Assembly: GCF_016864235.1 (NCBI RefSeq)
Contig: NZ_CP045732.1
Coordinates: 1,054,001-1,118,000 of the forward strand
Direction of reading: 5' to 3'
DNA length: 64,000 nt
Source: Legionella sp. MW5194
GTDB taxonomy: Bacteria; Pseudomonadota; Gammaproteobacteria; Legionellales; Legionellaceae
Below the pieces are notes generated by a model that worked only from the letters and a program-made list of their open reading frames with translations, had not been told where the DNA came from and did not search any database. Positions 1 to 8,885 of the stretch are shown piece after piece. The position numbers were made by a program, and so were the translations under genes. The stretch's first letter is position 1. Each line of letters starts with the position of its first letter.

Positions 1-1
1 A

Positions 2-316
2 AGTGGTTTGCATGAAGAATTGCCCATCATTACGCTGAAACCGGAGCTGGAACAGTTATTGCAGAACAGCATCCAGAGCAACGCCGGCCAAGGCGTGAGC
101 TTTGAACCCGGAATGGCGGATAAAATTCAGCACTCGCTGGCGCAGCTGGCAGCTCAGCAACAGGCGAAAAATGAATTAGCCGTTCTGGTGGTTCAACCGG
201 GGATACGCGCGGCATTGGCACGATTTGTGCGTCACATTTCCAGTAATTTGCATGTTTTATCGTATCAGGAAATCCCTGATAACAAGGAGATTCGCATTAT
301 TGGTACGGTCGGTTAG
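2..316 (+). CDS. flhA: Flagellar export protein FlhA, C-terminal end (partial)
   Basis: The window opens inside this gene; only the last 104 codons and the stop are present. FlhA is the inner-membrane export gate of the flagellar type III apparatus. What remains is part of its cytosolic C-terminal domain, which docks chaperone-substrate complexes. The residues ending in DNKEIRIIGTVG, and the earlier stretch ITLKPELEQLL, resemble FlhA C-termini, and flhF follows after 15 bases, as in polar-flagellate gammaproteobacteria. A TTG codon at position 8 is in frame but is internal to the gene and is not the start. The call rests on the C-terminal sequence plus the operon position. Confidence 0.85.
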   Translation, partial: SGLHEELPIITLKPELEQLLQNSIQSNAGQGVSFEPGMADKIQHSLAQLAAQQQAKNELAVLVVQPGIRAALARFVRHISSNLHVLSYQEIPDNKEIRIIGTVG

Positions 317-331
317 TAGAGTGGAGAATCC

Positions 332-1471
332 ATGAAACTGAAACGCTTTGTTGCACCTGATACTCGCACTGCCATGCAGCAGATTAAGACGGCGTTTGGC
401 CCGGATGCTGTCATATTGTCCAGCAGCCGGGTGGATAACGGCGTTGAAGTGGTGGCAGCCATTGATTACGACGAAACTGTATTGAGTGCGGAGGCGGCTG
501 TAGCAAGTGCCGAACCCCCACCATTACCTGCCATTAAACCAGTGGAGTCGCCGCTCGATGAAATGCGGCAGGAAATCCAGACGCTGCGCGGCATGCTGGA
601 AGCGCAAATTCGTGGCCATGGCGGCCAGGGCGAACCCCTGCATGCGGTGTTGATGCAAAAACTGCTTTATCTGGGTGTCAGTCAGCGAACGGCCGCGGCA
701 CTGGTCAGCGGCGTCAGTCCCACACTGAATCAGCAAAAAGGCTGGCAGCAGGTATTGAACGATTTTTCCATGCGCCTTCCCATTTATGATTCCCGCCGCA
801 TTGAAGAAGGGGGTGTTTACGCCTTTGTCGGGCCGACCGGGGTTGGGAAGACGACCACCCTGGCGAAAGTGGCCGCGCGCTTTGTATTGCGTTTCGGCGC
901 TGAAAACCTGGGCCTGGTTACCATGGACACTTACCGCATTGCTGCAGAAGAACAGCTGCTGCTTTATGGCAAAATTTTAGGGGTACAGGTCTGCGTGGCG
1001 CAGGATGACGTGTCTTTAAGCCGCGTTATCCGGCAACTCAGCAATAAAAAGTTGGTCCTGATTGATACGGCAGGTATGAATCCAGCCGATGAACGGGTTG
1101 CCCAACAAATGGATTTGCTGAGCACCAAACTTCATTCCATTGCTACGGTCCTGGTTTTACCGGCTACCAGCCATTATCAGGTGATTGCCGATGCCATTCA
1201 GCGGTATCAGGCCAATCGGGTCGAGCAGTGCATCATCACCAAGCTTGACGAAGCCTTGGCTTTAGGCGGCATATTGAGCGCGGTAACGGAGGCGCGGCTG
1301 GGGGTGAGTTACCTCACTCATGGCCAGCGGGTACCCGAAGACATCAAAATGGCAACAAGGCATCAATTAATTGAGCAGCTGGCGGAGCAAGGCCAGGCCA
1401 TGCAGCAACGGATCGAACTGGAAGGTGCGGCCATGCAACAGGCGGCGAGGGGGGTGTATGTCGAAAGTTAA
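332..1471 (+). CDS. flhF: Flagellar biosynthesis GTPase FlhF
   Basis: FlhF is an SRP-type GTPase that marks the cell pole for flagellum assembly. The 379-residue protein starts at an ATG preceded by GTGGAGAA. The N-terminus (MKLKRFVAPDTRTAMQQIK) is typical of FlhF, residues of about 60-150 form the linker and N domain, and the G1 loop GPTGVGKTTT lies at residues 167-176. Further G-domain motifs are visible: LIDTAGM near residue 245 and TKLDEA near 308. It lies between flhA and flhG and overlaps flhG by 14 bases, suggesting translational coupling. Length and motif order are normal. Confidence 0.96.
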   Translation: MKLKRFVAPDTRTAMQQIKTAFGPDAVILSSSRVDNGVEVVAAIDYDETVLSAEAAVASAEPPPLPAIKPVESPLDEMRQEIQTLRGMLEAQIRGHGGQGEPLHAVLMQKLLYLGVSQRTAAALVSGVSPTLNQQKGWQQVLNDFSMRLPIYDSRRIEEGGVYAFVGPTGVGKTTTLAKVAARFVLRFGAENLGLVTMDTYRIAAEEQLLLYGKILGVQVCVAQDDVSLSRVIRQLSNKKLVLIDTAGMNPADERVAQQMDLLSTKLHSIATVLVLPATSHYQVIADAIQRYQANRVEQCIITKLDEALALGGILSAVTEARLGVSYLTHGQRVPEDIKMATRHQLIEQLAEQGQAMQQRIELEGAAMQQAARGVYVES

Positions 1472-2333
1472 ACAAGGCGGTGAAGTCGGCAATCAGGCCG
1501 ACGGATTGCGCAATATCAGCCGCTCCAAACCGGTCAAAGTCATTGCCGTTTCTGCCGGGAAGGGCGGGGTTGGCAAAAGCAATGTGTCTGTTAACCTGGC
1601 CGTGGCGCTTGCTCAGAAGGATAAAAAAGTGCTGCTCCTGGACGCCGATTTGGGATTGGCCAACATTGACATCATGCTGGGGCTGCACACCAAATTCAAT
1701 TTATCCCACGTGATTCAGGGCATCTGCAATTTAACGGACATCATGCTGACCGGCCCCTATGACATTAAAGTGATACCGGCTGCTTCCGGTACGGAATACA
1801 TGACCCAGCTCAGCGCAGCCGAGCATGCTGGCATTATTGATGCATTCAATGAGCTAACGGATGACTTTGATTACATGATCATCGATACGGCGGCCGGCAT
1901 TTCCGATACTGTGCTAAGCTTTACTCGATCGTCGCAGGAAATTATTGTGGTGGTCTGTGATGAACCCACTTCGTTAACGGATGCTTATGCTTTAATCAAA
2001 GTCATGAGCAAACGCTATGAATGGACGCATTTTCACATCCTGGCCAACATGGTCAGAAGCGTCAAGGATGGACGGGAGCTGTTTAACAAACTTTACCGGG
2101 TTGCTGAGCAGTTTCTGGATGTGAGCCTGGATTACCTTGGGGCCATTCCCTTTGATAATCAGGTTCATGAGGCGGTTAAAAAACAAAAAGCAGTGTTGGT
2201 TGCTTATCCTGAATGCAGTGCGACAAAAGCAATACATCAGCTGGCGGAAAATGTTGAAGATTGGCCATTTAGGCGTTCGTTAGGCGGTAATACCAGCTTT
2301 TTTCTGGAACGGCTGGTTGCGGGTGAACACTGA
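1458..2333 (+). CDS. flhG: Flagellum number regulator FlhG/FleN (MinD-like ATPase)
   Basis: FlhG (FleN) is a ParA/MinD-family ATPase that limits the number of polar flagella and works with FlhF. I chose the ATG at 1458, giving 291 residues; the frame is open further upstream inside flhF but that part encodes nothing FlhG-like. The deviant Walker A motif KGGVGKS is at residues 35-41, followed by LLLDADLGLANIDIMLG and the Walker B-like DYMIIDTAAG. The start lies inside the end of flhF (14-base overlap), and fliA begins 40 bases after the stop. Legionella genomes usually name it fleN. Confidence 0.95.
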   Translation: MSKVKQGGEVGNQADGLRNISRSKPVKVIAVSAGKGGVGKSNVSVNLAVALAQKDKKVLLLDADLGLANIDIMLGLHTKFNLSHVIQGICNLTDIMLTGPYDIKVIPAASGTEYMTQLSAAEHAGIIDAFNELTDDFDYMIIDTAAGISDTVLSFTRSSQEIIVVVCDEPTSLTDAYALIKVMSKRYEWTHFHILANMVRSVKDGRELFNKLYRVAEQFLDVSLDYLGAIPFDNQVHEAVKKQKAVLVAYPECSATKAIHQLAENVEDWPFRRSLGGNTSFFLERLVAGEH

Positions 2334-2373
2334 AAGGGAAGATTTTCAGTCAGAATACAGTAAGGAGAGCGTC

Positions 2374-3087
2374 GTGGATGCTTTGGAAGCATACGGCAAA
2401 GTAAATCAACAGACCCAGGAAACGCTGATTAAGACCCATGCCTTAATGGTCAAGCGTATTGCCCATCATTTACTCGTGCGATTACCTTATTCTGTACAAC
2501 TGGATGATTTGATTCAGGCGGGCATGTTGGGCTTGCTGGAAGCAGTCAGAAATTATGATTCCAGTAAAGGCGCTTCCTTTGAAACCTATGCAGGGATCCG
2601 CATTCGCGGCCACATGCTGGATGAAGTCAGACGAAACGATTGGGTTCCCCGCTCGGTTTACCGGAATGCCCGCATGGTGGCGGAGGCGGTTAAAAAAGTC
2701 GAAAACCGTTTAGGCCGTGATGCTAAAGATAAAGAAATTGCGGACGAATTAAATATAAGCCTGGATGAATACCATTCGCTTTTAAAAGACTCCGCCGGCA
2801 GTCAGTTGTATGGTTTTGATGATTTGGGGGTAACGGAGGATGTTTTGAAAGGGGAGCCTGGCAGTTCCTCGGAGCCGCATGAAAATGCCCTTCACGAGGA
2901 CATGGTGAGGCATTTAGCCGAGGTCATTGAAACGCTGCCGCAGAAAGAACAGCTGGTCTTGTCGCTTTATTATGAACAGGATCTGAACTTAAAAGAAATT
3001 GGTCAGGTTTTGGGTGTCAGTGAGTCCCGTGTTTCACAAATTCATAGTCAGGCGACAATTCGCCTGAAAGCACGATTATCGGAATAG
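2374..3087 (+). CDS. fliA: RNA polymerase sigma factor FliA (sigma-28)
   Basis: FliA directs transcription of late flagellar genes. The best start is the GTG at 2374: AAGGAG lies at 2362-2367, six bases upstream, and the product (237 residues, beginning MDALEAYGKVN) has the usual FliA length. A longer frame from a TTG at 2317 would overlap flhG and lacks a good ribosome site. Region 2 is clear (LPYSVQLDDLIQAGMLGLLEAVRNYD, quoted here in part as the -10-binding helix), followed by region 3 (ELNISLDEYHSLL) and a region 4 helix-turn-helix (LKEIGQVLGVSESRVSQIHS). It is co-directional with flhG and the stator genes. Confidence 0.95.
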   Translation: MDALEAYGKVNQQTQETLIKTHALMVKRIAHHLLVRLPYSVQLDDLIQAGMLGLLEAVRNYDSSKGASFETYAGIRIRGHMLDEVRRNDWVPRSVYRNARMVAEAVKKVENRLGRDAKDKEIADELNISLDEYHSLLKDSAGSQLYGFDDLGVTEDVLKGEPGSSSEPHENALHEDMVRHLAEVIETLPQKEQLVLSLYYEQDLNLKEIGQVLGVSESRVSQIHSQATIRLKARLSE

Positions 3088-3092
3088 TACTT

Positions 3093-3875
3093 ATGGACGG
3101 TTTGACCCTACTCGGATTGGTAACCGGATTTTTGGCAATCATTATCGGCCAGATGTTTGAGGGGGGCGAACTAAATTCGCTGTTGAATTTGCCGGCGCTG
3201 GTGATTGTCATGGGCGGAACCATGGGCGCTGTCATGGTGCAAACGCCGCTGTCCACGTTTAAACGCGCATTTAAAATCCTTCCCTGGATTATACGTCCGC
3301 CCAAACAGAGTTACGATCAGACGCGTGAACAACTGGTTGATTTAGCAAGGCGTGCCCGCCAATACGGCCTGTTGTCGCTGGAAGATTTCATGGAACAGGA
3401 GCCTAATCCACTCATGCGGCAGGGCCTGGAGTTACTGGTCATTGGCGTGGACAAGAAAACCGTACGCCAGATCCTGGAGGCCGAAATTGACCGCCGCGAA
3501 GCCCATGATCTCCATGCCGCGCATGTCTTTGAAAGCATGGGCGGCTACAGCCCTACCATCGGGATTCTCGGGGCGGTGCTGGGTTTGATTCAGGTCATGA
3601 GAAACCTGGCGGAACCGGGTGAATTGGGTGCCGGTATTGCCGTCGCCTTCGTGGCGACCATCTACGGCGTGGGGTTAGCCAACCTCATGTTTTTACCCAT
3701 TGCCAATAAAATCAAGAGCTGTGTGGCCAATCAGGTTCATCATGATGAGATGCTTGTCGAAGGCCTGGTGTCAATGGCCGGCGGGGAGAGTCCAAATATG
3801 CTAAGCTTAAAATTGAATAATTTTGGACAACATCATCAAAATGCGAAAAAAGAGAAACAAGGCAGTTCAGCATGA
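3093..3875 (+). CDS. motA: Flagellar motor stator protein, MotA family (MotC-type)
   Basis: This is the proton-channel subunit of the flagellar stator, an inner-membrane protein with four predicted membrane segments and a large cytoplasmic loop. The protein has 260 residues. It starts five bases after the fliA stop. The N-terminus (MDGLTLLGLVTGFLAIIIG) and the MotA signature around GGYSPTIGILGAVLGLIQVM support the family. The position behind fliA matches MotC of Pseudomonas; Legionella genomes call it motA. It overlaps the MotB-type gene by 35 bases. Confidence 0.93.
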   Translation: MDGLTLLGLVTGFLAIIIGQMFEGGELNSLLNLPALVIVMGGTMGAVMVQTPLSTFKRAFKILPWIIRPPKQSYDQTREQLVDLARRARQYGLLSLEDFMEQEPNPLMRQGLELLVIGVDKKTVRQILEAEIDRREAHDLHAAHVFESMGGYSPTIGILGAVLGLIQVMRNLAEPGELGAGIAVAFVATIYGVGLANLMFLPIANKIKSCVANQVHHDEMLVEGLVSMAGGESPNMLSLKLNNFGQHHQNAKKEKQGSSA

Positions 3876-4656
3876 GGACACGCATCGGTGGATGGTTTCA
3901 TACGCCGATTTCATTACCCTCCTGTTTGCGTTTTTCGTGGTCATGTATGCCATTTCCTCCGTCAATGTCTCCAAATACAAAGCCCTGTCTGAAGGCATGA
4001 ACTCTGCGTTTAATTCCAAAGGGGTGGATCGCGCCCCAGTGCAATTTTCAACCAACAGCAAGGAAGGGAAAGCCTTGCTGGAAATGAAGGGCAGCGAGAA
4101 TGAGCAATTCAATGCCCTGGAGAAGTCCCTGTCTGAACTGCAGGATCCGGATATGAATATTCACAGTGACAACGGCTGGGTGGAGCTTGATATCAAAGCG
4201 GGCGCACTGTTTGACAGCGGCAGCGCTGATCTGAAACCGGCCGGCATCGTCAAATTAATGAAAATTGCGGAAATTATCAAAAAAGTACCGTATCCTATTG
4301 CATTGGAAGGGTATACCGATAATGTACCCATCAATACGCCGCAATTCCCGTCTAACTGGGAGTTGTCCACAGCTCGGGCTGCGGCTTTAGCGAGGGTATT
4401 GACGATTTACGGTGTGGATCCTGGTAAAATCACGGTCACAGGCTATGGCGAACAATACCCTGTCGCTGACAATACCTCAGAGGATGGACGGGCTAAAAAT
4501 CGCCGTGTTAATCTGATTATTGCCAAAAACAAGACAGTGCCCCGGTTTTTAAACCCGGATTTGAGCGGCAAAAAAGTCGAATCGCTGGATGCTGGAAACC
4601 TGAATCTGTCTCCGGGCGAAAGCCATCTGCAGCCAATAGGCAAGGAGAGTCAATGA
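3841..4656 (+). CDS. motB: Flagellar motor stator protein, MotB family (MotD-type)
   Basis: This is the peptidoglycan-anchored stator partner of MotA. I chose the ATG at 3841 (271 residues); an in-frame TTG at 3823 lies deeper in motA. The basic N-terminus is followed by one membrane helix starting VSYADFITLLFAFFVVMYAI, with the proton-binding Asp at residue 23. The C-terminal half is an OmpA/MotB domain with GYTDNVPI, NWELSTARA and an NRRVNL ending, which binds peptidoglycan. It overlaps motA upstream by 35 bases and the DUF2802 gene downstream by an ATGA. Confidence 0.93.
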   Translation: MRKKRNKAVQHEDTHRWMVSYADFITLLFAFFVVMYAISSVNVSKYKALSEGMNSAFNSKGVDRAPVQFSTNSKEGKALLEMKGSENEQFNALEKSLSELQDPDMNIHSDNGWVELDIKAGALFDSGSADLKPAGIVKLMKIAEIIKKVPYPIALEGYTDNVPINTPQFPSNWELSTARAAALARVLTIYGVDPGKITVTGYGEQYPVADNTSEDGRAKNRRVNLIIAKNKTVPRFLNPDLSGKKVESLDAGNLNLSPGESHLQPIGKESQ

Positions 4657-5051
4657 GTTTAATCGTCGTCATGGAGTTGTTATTAACCTTAGGTCTGGCC
4701 TATGTCATTTATCATCAGCGACAGCAACTGCTGGATGTGGAAAAACGGCTTCAAACCCTAAGCCAGGCCATGGCTCAGCATCAGCTGGAGCAGGCCGCGG
4801 TGGTGAATGCCGACTTGGTATTTGCCAAAAAATTGACGGAAATTAACAGCCAGTTGGTCAGTATGGACAATCAGCTGCAATCCCTGGAAACCAAGCGTGA
4901 TAATGACGGTGGTTATCAACATGCATTAAAAATCCTTGAAATGGGCGGCAACAAGGATGAAATCATCAGCAGCTGCCATTTATCCAACGCGGAAGCGGAA
5001 TTGCTGATGAATCTGCATGCCTATCGGGCGGTGATAAAAACCCCGGCCTGA
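4653..5051 (+). CDS. DUF2802 domain protein, flagellar operon
   Basis: A 132-residue protein with one N-terminal membrane helix (about residues 2-19), a coiled-coil stretch (about 22-85) and a C-terminal helix-turn-helix-like segment including CHLSNAEAELLMNLH. The C-terminus matches DUF2802 proteins found at the end of flhF-fliA-mot clusters in pseudomonads and relatives. Function is not established; the segment resembles a small winged-helix or marR-like fragment. It starts inside the MotB-type gene (4-base ATGA overlap), so it is very probably co-translated with the stator genes. Confidence 0.8.
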   Translation: MSLIVVMELLLTLGLAYVIYHQRQQLLDVEKRLQTLSQAMAQHQLEQAAVVNADLVFAKKLTEINSQLVSMDNQLQSLETKRDNDGGYQHALKILEMGGNKDEIISSCHLSNAEAELLMNLHAYRAVIKTPA

Positions 5052-5082
5052 GTTCTCTTCAGCCCTGCCAGGGGTAAACTGC

Positions 5083-5577
5083 TCAATCGCTCAATAAAAC
5101 GGTACAGGTTTGATTAAAATCCGCCAGATCCGGATGGGTGGTTGCCTCACTGGAGGCGCTTTGGTTAAAAAAGGAAAGTTTTTGTTGATAAAGCCTTTCA
5201 TTGCAGCGCAACAGGGTTTGATTTTCTTCACGTAACGCGTGATTTTGCGCGATAAGCGCTTTGTTTTCGAGTTCCAAACCCTTTATTTTCTCCTGCGCCT
5301 CATTTAACTGGGCCTGCTTTTTTTCATCCTCCGACCGAAGCTGTGCCAAATCGGTTAGGGTTCGCTGTAGATCGTCATCCAGTCCGCGAACAAGTTGAAC
5401 TAATTTTTTTTTAATTCGTTTTTCCGACTCCTGTCGCTCCAACGCATAGCGCTGAAAGACGGGCGACTTGTTTAATTCGATTAAAACCTCGGTAAAGGAA
5501 GGAAGTCGCGGGGGGGCTTCTGTTCTGGCTTTTTTGGTCGGCTCATCGCTCAGATCGTCTGTTGCTTTTGTTTTCAT
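5083..5577 (-). CDS. Coiled-coil protein of unknown function
   Basis: A 164-residue protein I do not recognise. The N-terminus is charged and low in complexity (residues 1-25). Residues of about 50-135 form a long heptad-rich helix, with repeated Leu, Gln and Glu typical of a coiled coil. No signal peptide or membrane segment is visible. It is convergent with the flagellar operon and divergent from the 721-residue gene at 5738. The shared intergenic region holds a tandem TTAA-type site (5675-5694). A Dot/Icm substrate is possible but unproven. Confidence 0.65.
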   Translation of the reverse strand: MKTKATDDLSDEPTKKARTEAPPRLPSFTEVLIELNKSPVFQRYALERQESEKRIKKKLVQLVRGLDDDLQRTLTDLAQLRSEDEKKQAQLNEAQEKIKGLELENKALIAQNHALREENQTLLRCNERLYQQKLSFFNQSASSEATTHPDLADFNQTCTVLLSD

Positions 5578-5674
5578 GTCAGGTTCCTCTTAAAGCCAGC
5601 TTTATAACACAAAAAGAATAAACATTAAACTAAAGGTTCGTATTTAAATCTATCTGTGTTTTTATTATTCGTCT

Positions 5675-5694
5675 CTTAAGCTTCCGTTAATGTA
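5675..5694 (+). promoter_or_regulatory. Candidate tandem PmrA-like box
   Basis: Two 9-base half sites, CTTAAGCTT and GTTAATGTA, are separated by two bases. The published Legionella PmrA consensus is cTTAATatT, often found as such a tandem. Agreement is 7 of 9 and 6 of 9. It lies 43 bases before the ATG at 5738, between divergent genes. This is a weak match that could be chance. Confidence 0.3.
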
Positions 5695-5737
5695 TCTTTG
5701 ATAACCTTTCTGTCCGTTATTTGGTGTGAGCCGTTTC

Positions 5738-7903
5738 ATGCAAAGCACAACCAGTATTTACGAGCAGATTAAGCAGGATAAAAAATCTTACCCGGGGGTG
5801 ACACTGTCTTACAAAGGGGCGCTGTATACCCCGGATCATTTTGAGCAAGGCAAATACATTGATCCTAATCCCAATTTAAGCCCGCTGGCGGCGTTTACCG
5901 AACGATTCAAAAACATCGGGGCTCTTGTCATTCGATTCCACCTCGGCCAGGGGCAGCGCGCCGGATTACTGCAGCAGGTGGCGGAATTTGACTATCGTGA
6001 GAATCCTGTTGAGCGCCCGGCCCATGGCGATGATGAGGCCAACCTGTTCTTCAGCGAAATCGAATCTACCCATCCCAAGGCGGTAGGGCAGTCGCTGGAA
6101 TTCATCAGTCATTTGCCTTTGGGACGTTCAAAATTATTGAATGAACGGGCTCAACCGTTGGTGCATGTCAATCGTCAGGGTACTTATGGCGAACAGGGGC
6201 TTTGGGATATTCTTCATGCTCCGGTATGGAATGTGGGTCGTAATCTGCGCTATGAATTAACGAAACAGGGATTTATTTACCTGACTTGTCCCGCTGAGTT
6301 TTCTCCGAAAGACAGGGCCTTGTTGGATTTCGCACTTCGCACTTCCGGTAAACCGTTTGCCCTGGTGGTGGAGCAGTTCGCTGCCCAATCACAGACAGCG
6401 GCCATCAGTAAACTGCGTTTCTACCTGGACGATAAGCAGGAGTTTACGCGAGAGGCCAATGGCCTGGCGATTGCCACTGACAAAGAATTTGCTCCTTTAG
6501 GCTGGATTATTCATGAAAAAACCGGCGACATCCTGCCTCAGGAAATCACCGAAGACATTATTCGCGTTACAGCGCTCGCCGAGGGCGGCTTTTATGAGAA
6601 GCGCTCGACTCAGCAAAAATTGCTGCAATCGGGAAACCTGGTTAACAGCAGCGGTCTGGGATTGTTCATCCAGAATCAAGCCTTTAATGCCATGTACGTG
6701 ATTTTTGATTACTTGCAACAATACCAGTTTGATCCTCGACCGCTGTTAGATACGTCGCTTCAGGTGGTTTATAACCGCCTGCAGGCTGCATTAAAAGATG
6801 ACCCTTCCGTCATCGACGATTTCTTAACCGGTGCTTTGCAGGATGAGATGGTGCAGCCGCTTAAAGTCAGTCAACCGCGCAGTAAACGCACCGTTTTGCC
6901 TGTCCGGTTTACCAATCCATTTGCTGTTATTGATAATAATCTTAAAGCCATCGCCTATGCTTTCGAACTCAAAGACAGTGCAGGACAACCTGTTTTCCGT
7001 CCCTTTGATGACATGGCGGTAATTGAACCACACGATCAGTTGATTGATGTGAAACTCAACGGCATGCTGGTTTTGCCCTCATTTAATACTGGCAGCCATG
7101 TGGCTTCAGTCTTGTCAACGGCCTTGCTGGTTGCAGAGCAGATGATCGTGGAGCAGCTGCTTCCAGATGCCGTGACAAAAGGCACTGACAGTGATTTTAA
7201 CACCCTGTTAAAAGCCCTTGAGCTTAAAGACACCAAGGCTTTTTCCCATTTCATGGCCCTCCTTGCCCATTTTCCCGAGGAGGATAAAAGACCGGTGGTA
7301 GGTGCTCAGTTTGATTATTGCCAACCCGTCTTGCATTATCTGCGAAAGCTACTCGATTTTGATAAGCTACCGGGTTTGATCTGCCGTTTTGCAGAACCGG
7401 GCATGAGTACAGAAGCCGTTCTCAAGCACTTAAAGGCAGAAGAGCTTGAGATTCTGTGTCACGCATTACGGACGCTTTACCTCATTGGCAATAGGCTGCA
7501 GCAGTTCCCATTGACCAGTGCTCAATCGGCAGCGTCGCGCGGCATCAATGCGGGGTTGGAACCTTTGATTGCTCGTTTATTCCCTTCATTAGCGAAAGAA
7601 TTATCGATTGATGCCACCCACAAACGGTATGCAGAAGTCGACTTGCCTGATCCGGAAAAAATGAAAAAACGATTGTTGGTCAAAAACCTCGATAAGTGCC
7701 CTTTCTTTAGTCAAAAAACAAAAGGACCGTTGCTGGAAGAAAACCAACAAGGACTGCAAGCGTCACAACAGGAAACGAAAGCCAAGTCGGATGCAACCCC
7801 GCCTTCGCCGGGCTTTTTCAGTCACGTGAGGGAGTATAAAAGCACCATTGGCTTTGTTGTCGGAGCGGCGGTTGCGACGGCAGGTATTATTTCAACTATG
7901 TGA
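5738..7903 (+). CDS. Large protein of unknown function with C-terminal membrane anchor
   Basis: A 721-residue protein from the ATG at 5738; a GTG at 5726 would add four residues, and neither start has a convincing ribosome site. I recognise no catalytic domain. The body is predicted soluble and mixed alpha/beta, and the C-terminus ends in a single hydrophobic stretch (TIGFVVGAAVATAGIIS, about residues 702-718) after a polar linker. That is the layout of a tail-anchored protein. A candidate PmrA-like box precedes it, and a coiled-coil gene lies divergently next to it. It overlaps the convergent transporter gene by 8 bases. Size, novelty and tail anchor fit a secreted Legionella effector, which is inference. 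Confidence 0.7.
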   Translation: MQSTTSIYEQIKQDKKSYPGVTLSYKGALYTPDHFEQGKYIDPNPNLSPLAAFTERFKNIGALVIRFHLGQGQRAGLLQQVAEFDYRENPVERPAHGDDEANLFFSEIESTHPKAVGQSLEFISHLPLGRSKLLNERAQPLVHVNRQGTYGEQGLWDILHAPVWNVGRNLRYELTKQGFIYLTCPAEFSPKDRALLDFALRTSGKPFALVVEQFAAQSQTAAISKLRFYLDDKQEFTREANGLAIATDKEFAPLGWIIHEKTGDILPQEITEDIIRVTALAEGGFYEKRSTQQKLLQSGNLVNSSGLGLFIQNQAFNAMYVIFDYLQQYQFDPRPLLDTSLQVVYNRLQAALKDDPSVIDDFLTGALQDEMVQPLKVSQPRSKRTVLPVRFTNPFAVIDNNLKAIAYAFELKDSAGQPVFRPFDDMAVIEPHDQLIDVKLNGMLVLPSFNTGSHVASVLSTALLVAEQMIVEQLLPDAVTKGTDSDFNTLLKALELKDTKAFSHFMALLAHFPEEDKRPVVGAQFDYCQPVLHYLRKLLDFDKLPGLICRFAEPGMSTEAVLKHLKAEELEILCHALRTLYLIGNRLQQFPLTSAQSAASRGINAGLEPLIARLFPSLAKELSIDATHKRYAEVDLPDPEKMKKRLLVKNLDKCPFFSQKTKGPLLEENQQGLQASQQETKAKSDATPPSPGFFSHVREYKSTIGFVVGAAVATAGIISTM

Positions 7904-8828
7904 CGCTTCCTTCAGCTGAGCTGGGCCTAACGCCCAGCGTCCCTCCATTGCCTCGCGCATAAATAAAAATAGACAGCATCACCAGGCCCATGCCCGTAAG
8001 CTGCAGCATCGACAAGCGTTCCCCTAAAGCGGCCCGGGCGATAAGGCCTGTGGCAACAGGCATGAGGGCTGTGGACAGGGAGGCCAGGGTGGCATCATTC
8101 CGGCGTGAACCGAAATACCAGAAGACATAAAACAAACCCGAACTTAAACCCAGAAGCAGGACGAGGGCTGCCAGGAGAGGATGCCATGGCAGACTCGGCC
8201 AGTTTAACAATCCCACTGGCAACAGTAAAAGCGCATTGATGCCGTTCATTAAGGCAGACAGCAAAAACACCGGCAATTGCACGCTTCGCCACTGGCAGAG
8301 CAGATAATACGCAGCTTCTGGCAGTAAGGATAAGAAAATCAGCGCATCCCCGCGCAGGGAATGATGCGATGTATGAAAGGAATTGCTGGCAAGGCATACA
8401 AGGCCCAGGCAAGCCAGAGCAATGCTGGCTATTTTTTGTTGAGACAGCCTTTCTTTAAGAAAAACAAAGGCCAGTAAGGAAATGATGGCGGGTAAAGCGC
8501 TGGTAATAATGCCGGCGGCCGCCGCATGGGTGTAGTGCAGACCAAGTAACATCAAGCAATTAAACAACAAACCGGCTGACAGGGCTTGGGCGATTATTAA
8601 AAACCACTGCCCTTCAGGCAACGATTGAAAATAATCAGCCACTGTGCGTTTTCTTGCCGGTGTTAACCAATGCAGGGGTAAGAGCAGCAGAGCGGCTAAA
8701 CTGAAGCGCAGCAATAACAAAAACCACGCAGGACTGTGAGTGAGAAGGTATTTGGAACAAACAATGTTCACGGCCACCATGGTTTGCGCGGCGACAAGCC
8801 ATAAAAAAGGGATTAAACGTCTGGGCAT
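7896..8828 (-). CDS. EamA/DMT family transporter
   Basis: A 310-residue membrane protein with about ten hydrophobic helices in two repeated halves, as in drug/metabolite exporters of the EamA family. Recognisable stretches include the N-terminal VNIVCSKYLL and the first-half end LLGLHYTHAAAAGIITSALPA, where EamA proteins keep a Pro-rich turn. The substrate cannot be deduced. It lies 57 bases downstream of an AraC regulator on the same strand, so the two may form a regulator-exporter unit. Its 3' end overlaps the convergent gene by 8 bases. Confidence 0.88.
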   Translation of the reverse strand: MPRRLIPFLWLVAAQTMVAVNIVCSKYLLTHSPAWFLLLLRFSLAALLLLPLHWLTPARKRTVADYFQSLPEGQWFLIIAQALSAGLLFNCLMLLGLHYTHAAAAGIITSALPAIISLLAFVFLKERLSQQKIASIALACLGLVCLASNSFHTSHHSLRGDALIFLSLLPEAAYYLLCQWRSVQLPVFLLSALMNGINALLLLPVGLLNWPSLPWHPLLAALVLLLGLSSGLFYVFWYFGSRRNDATLASLSTALMPVATGLIARAALGERLSMLQLTGMGLVMLSIFIYARGNGGTLGVRPSSAEGSVT

Positions 8829-8885
8829 TCCGGCATCTCGGTAAAATAAAGAGACCTAGTTTACTTTCACCGGGACAGGAATCCC

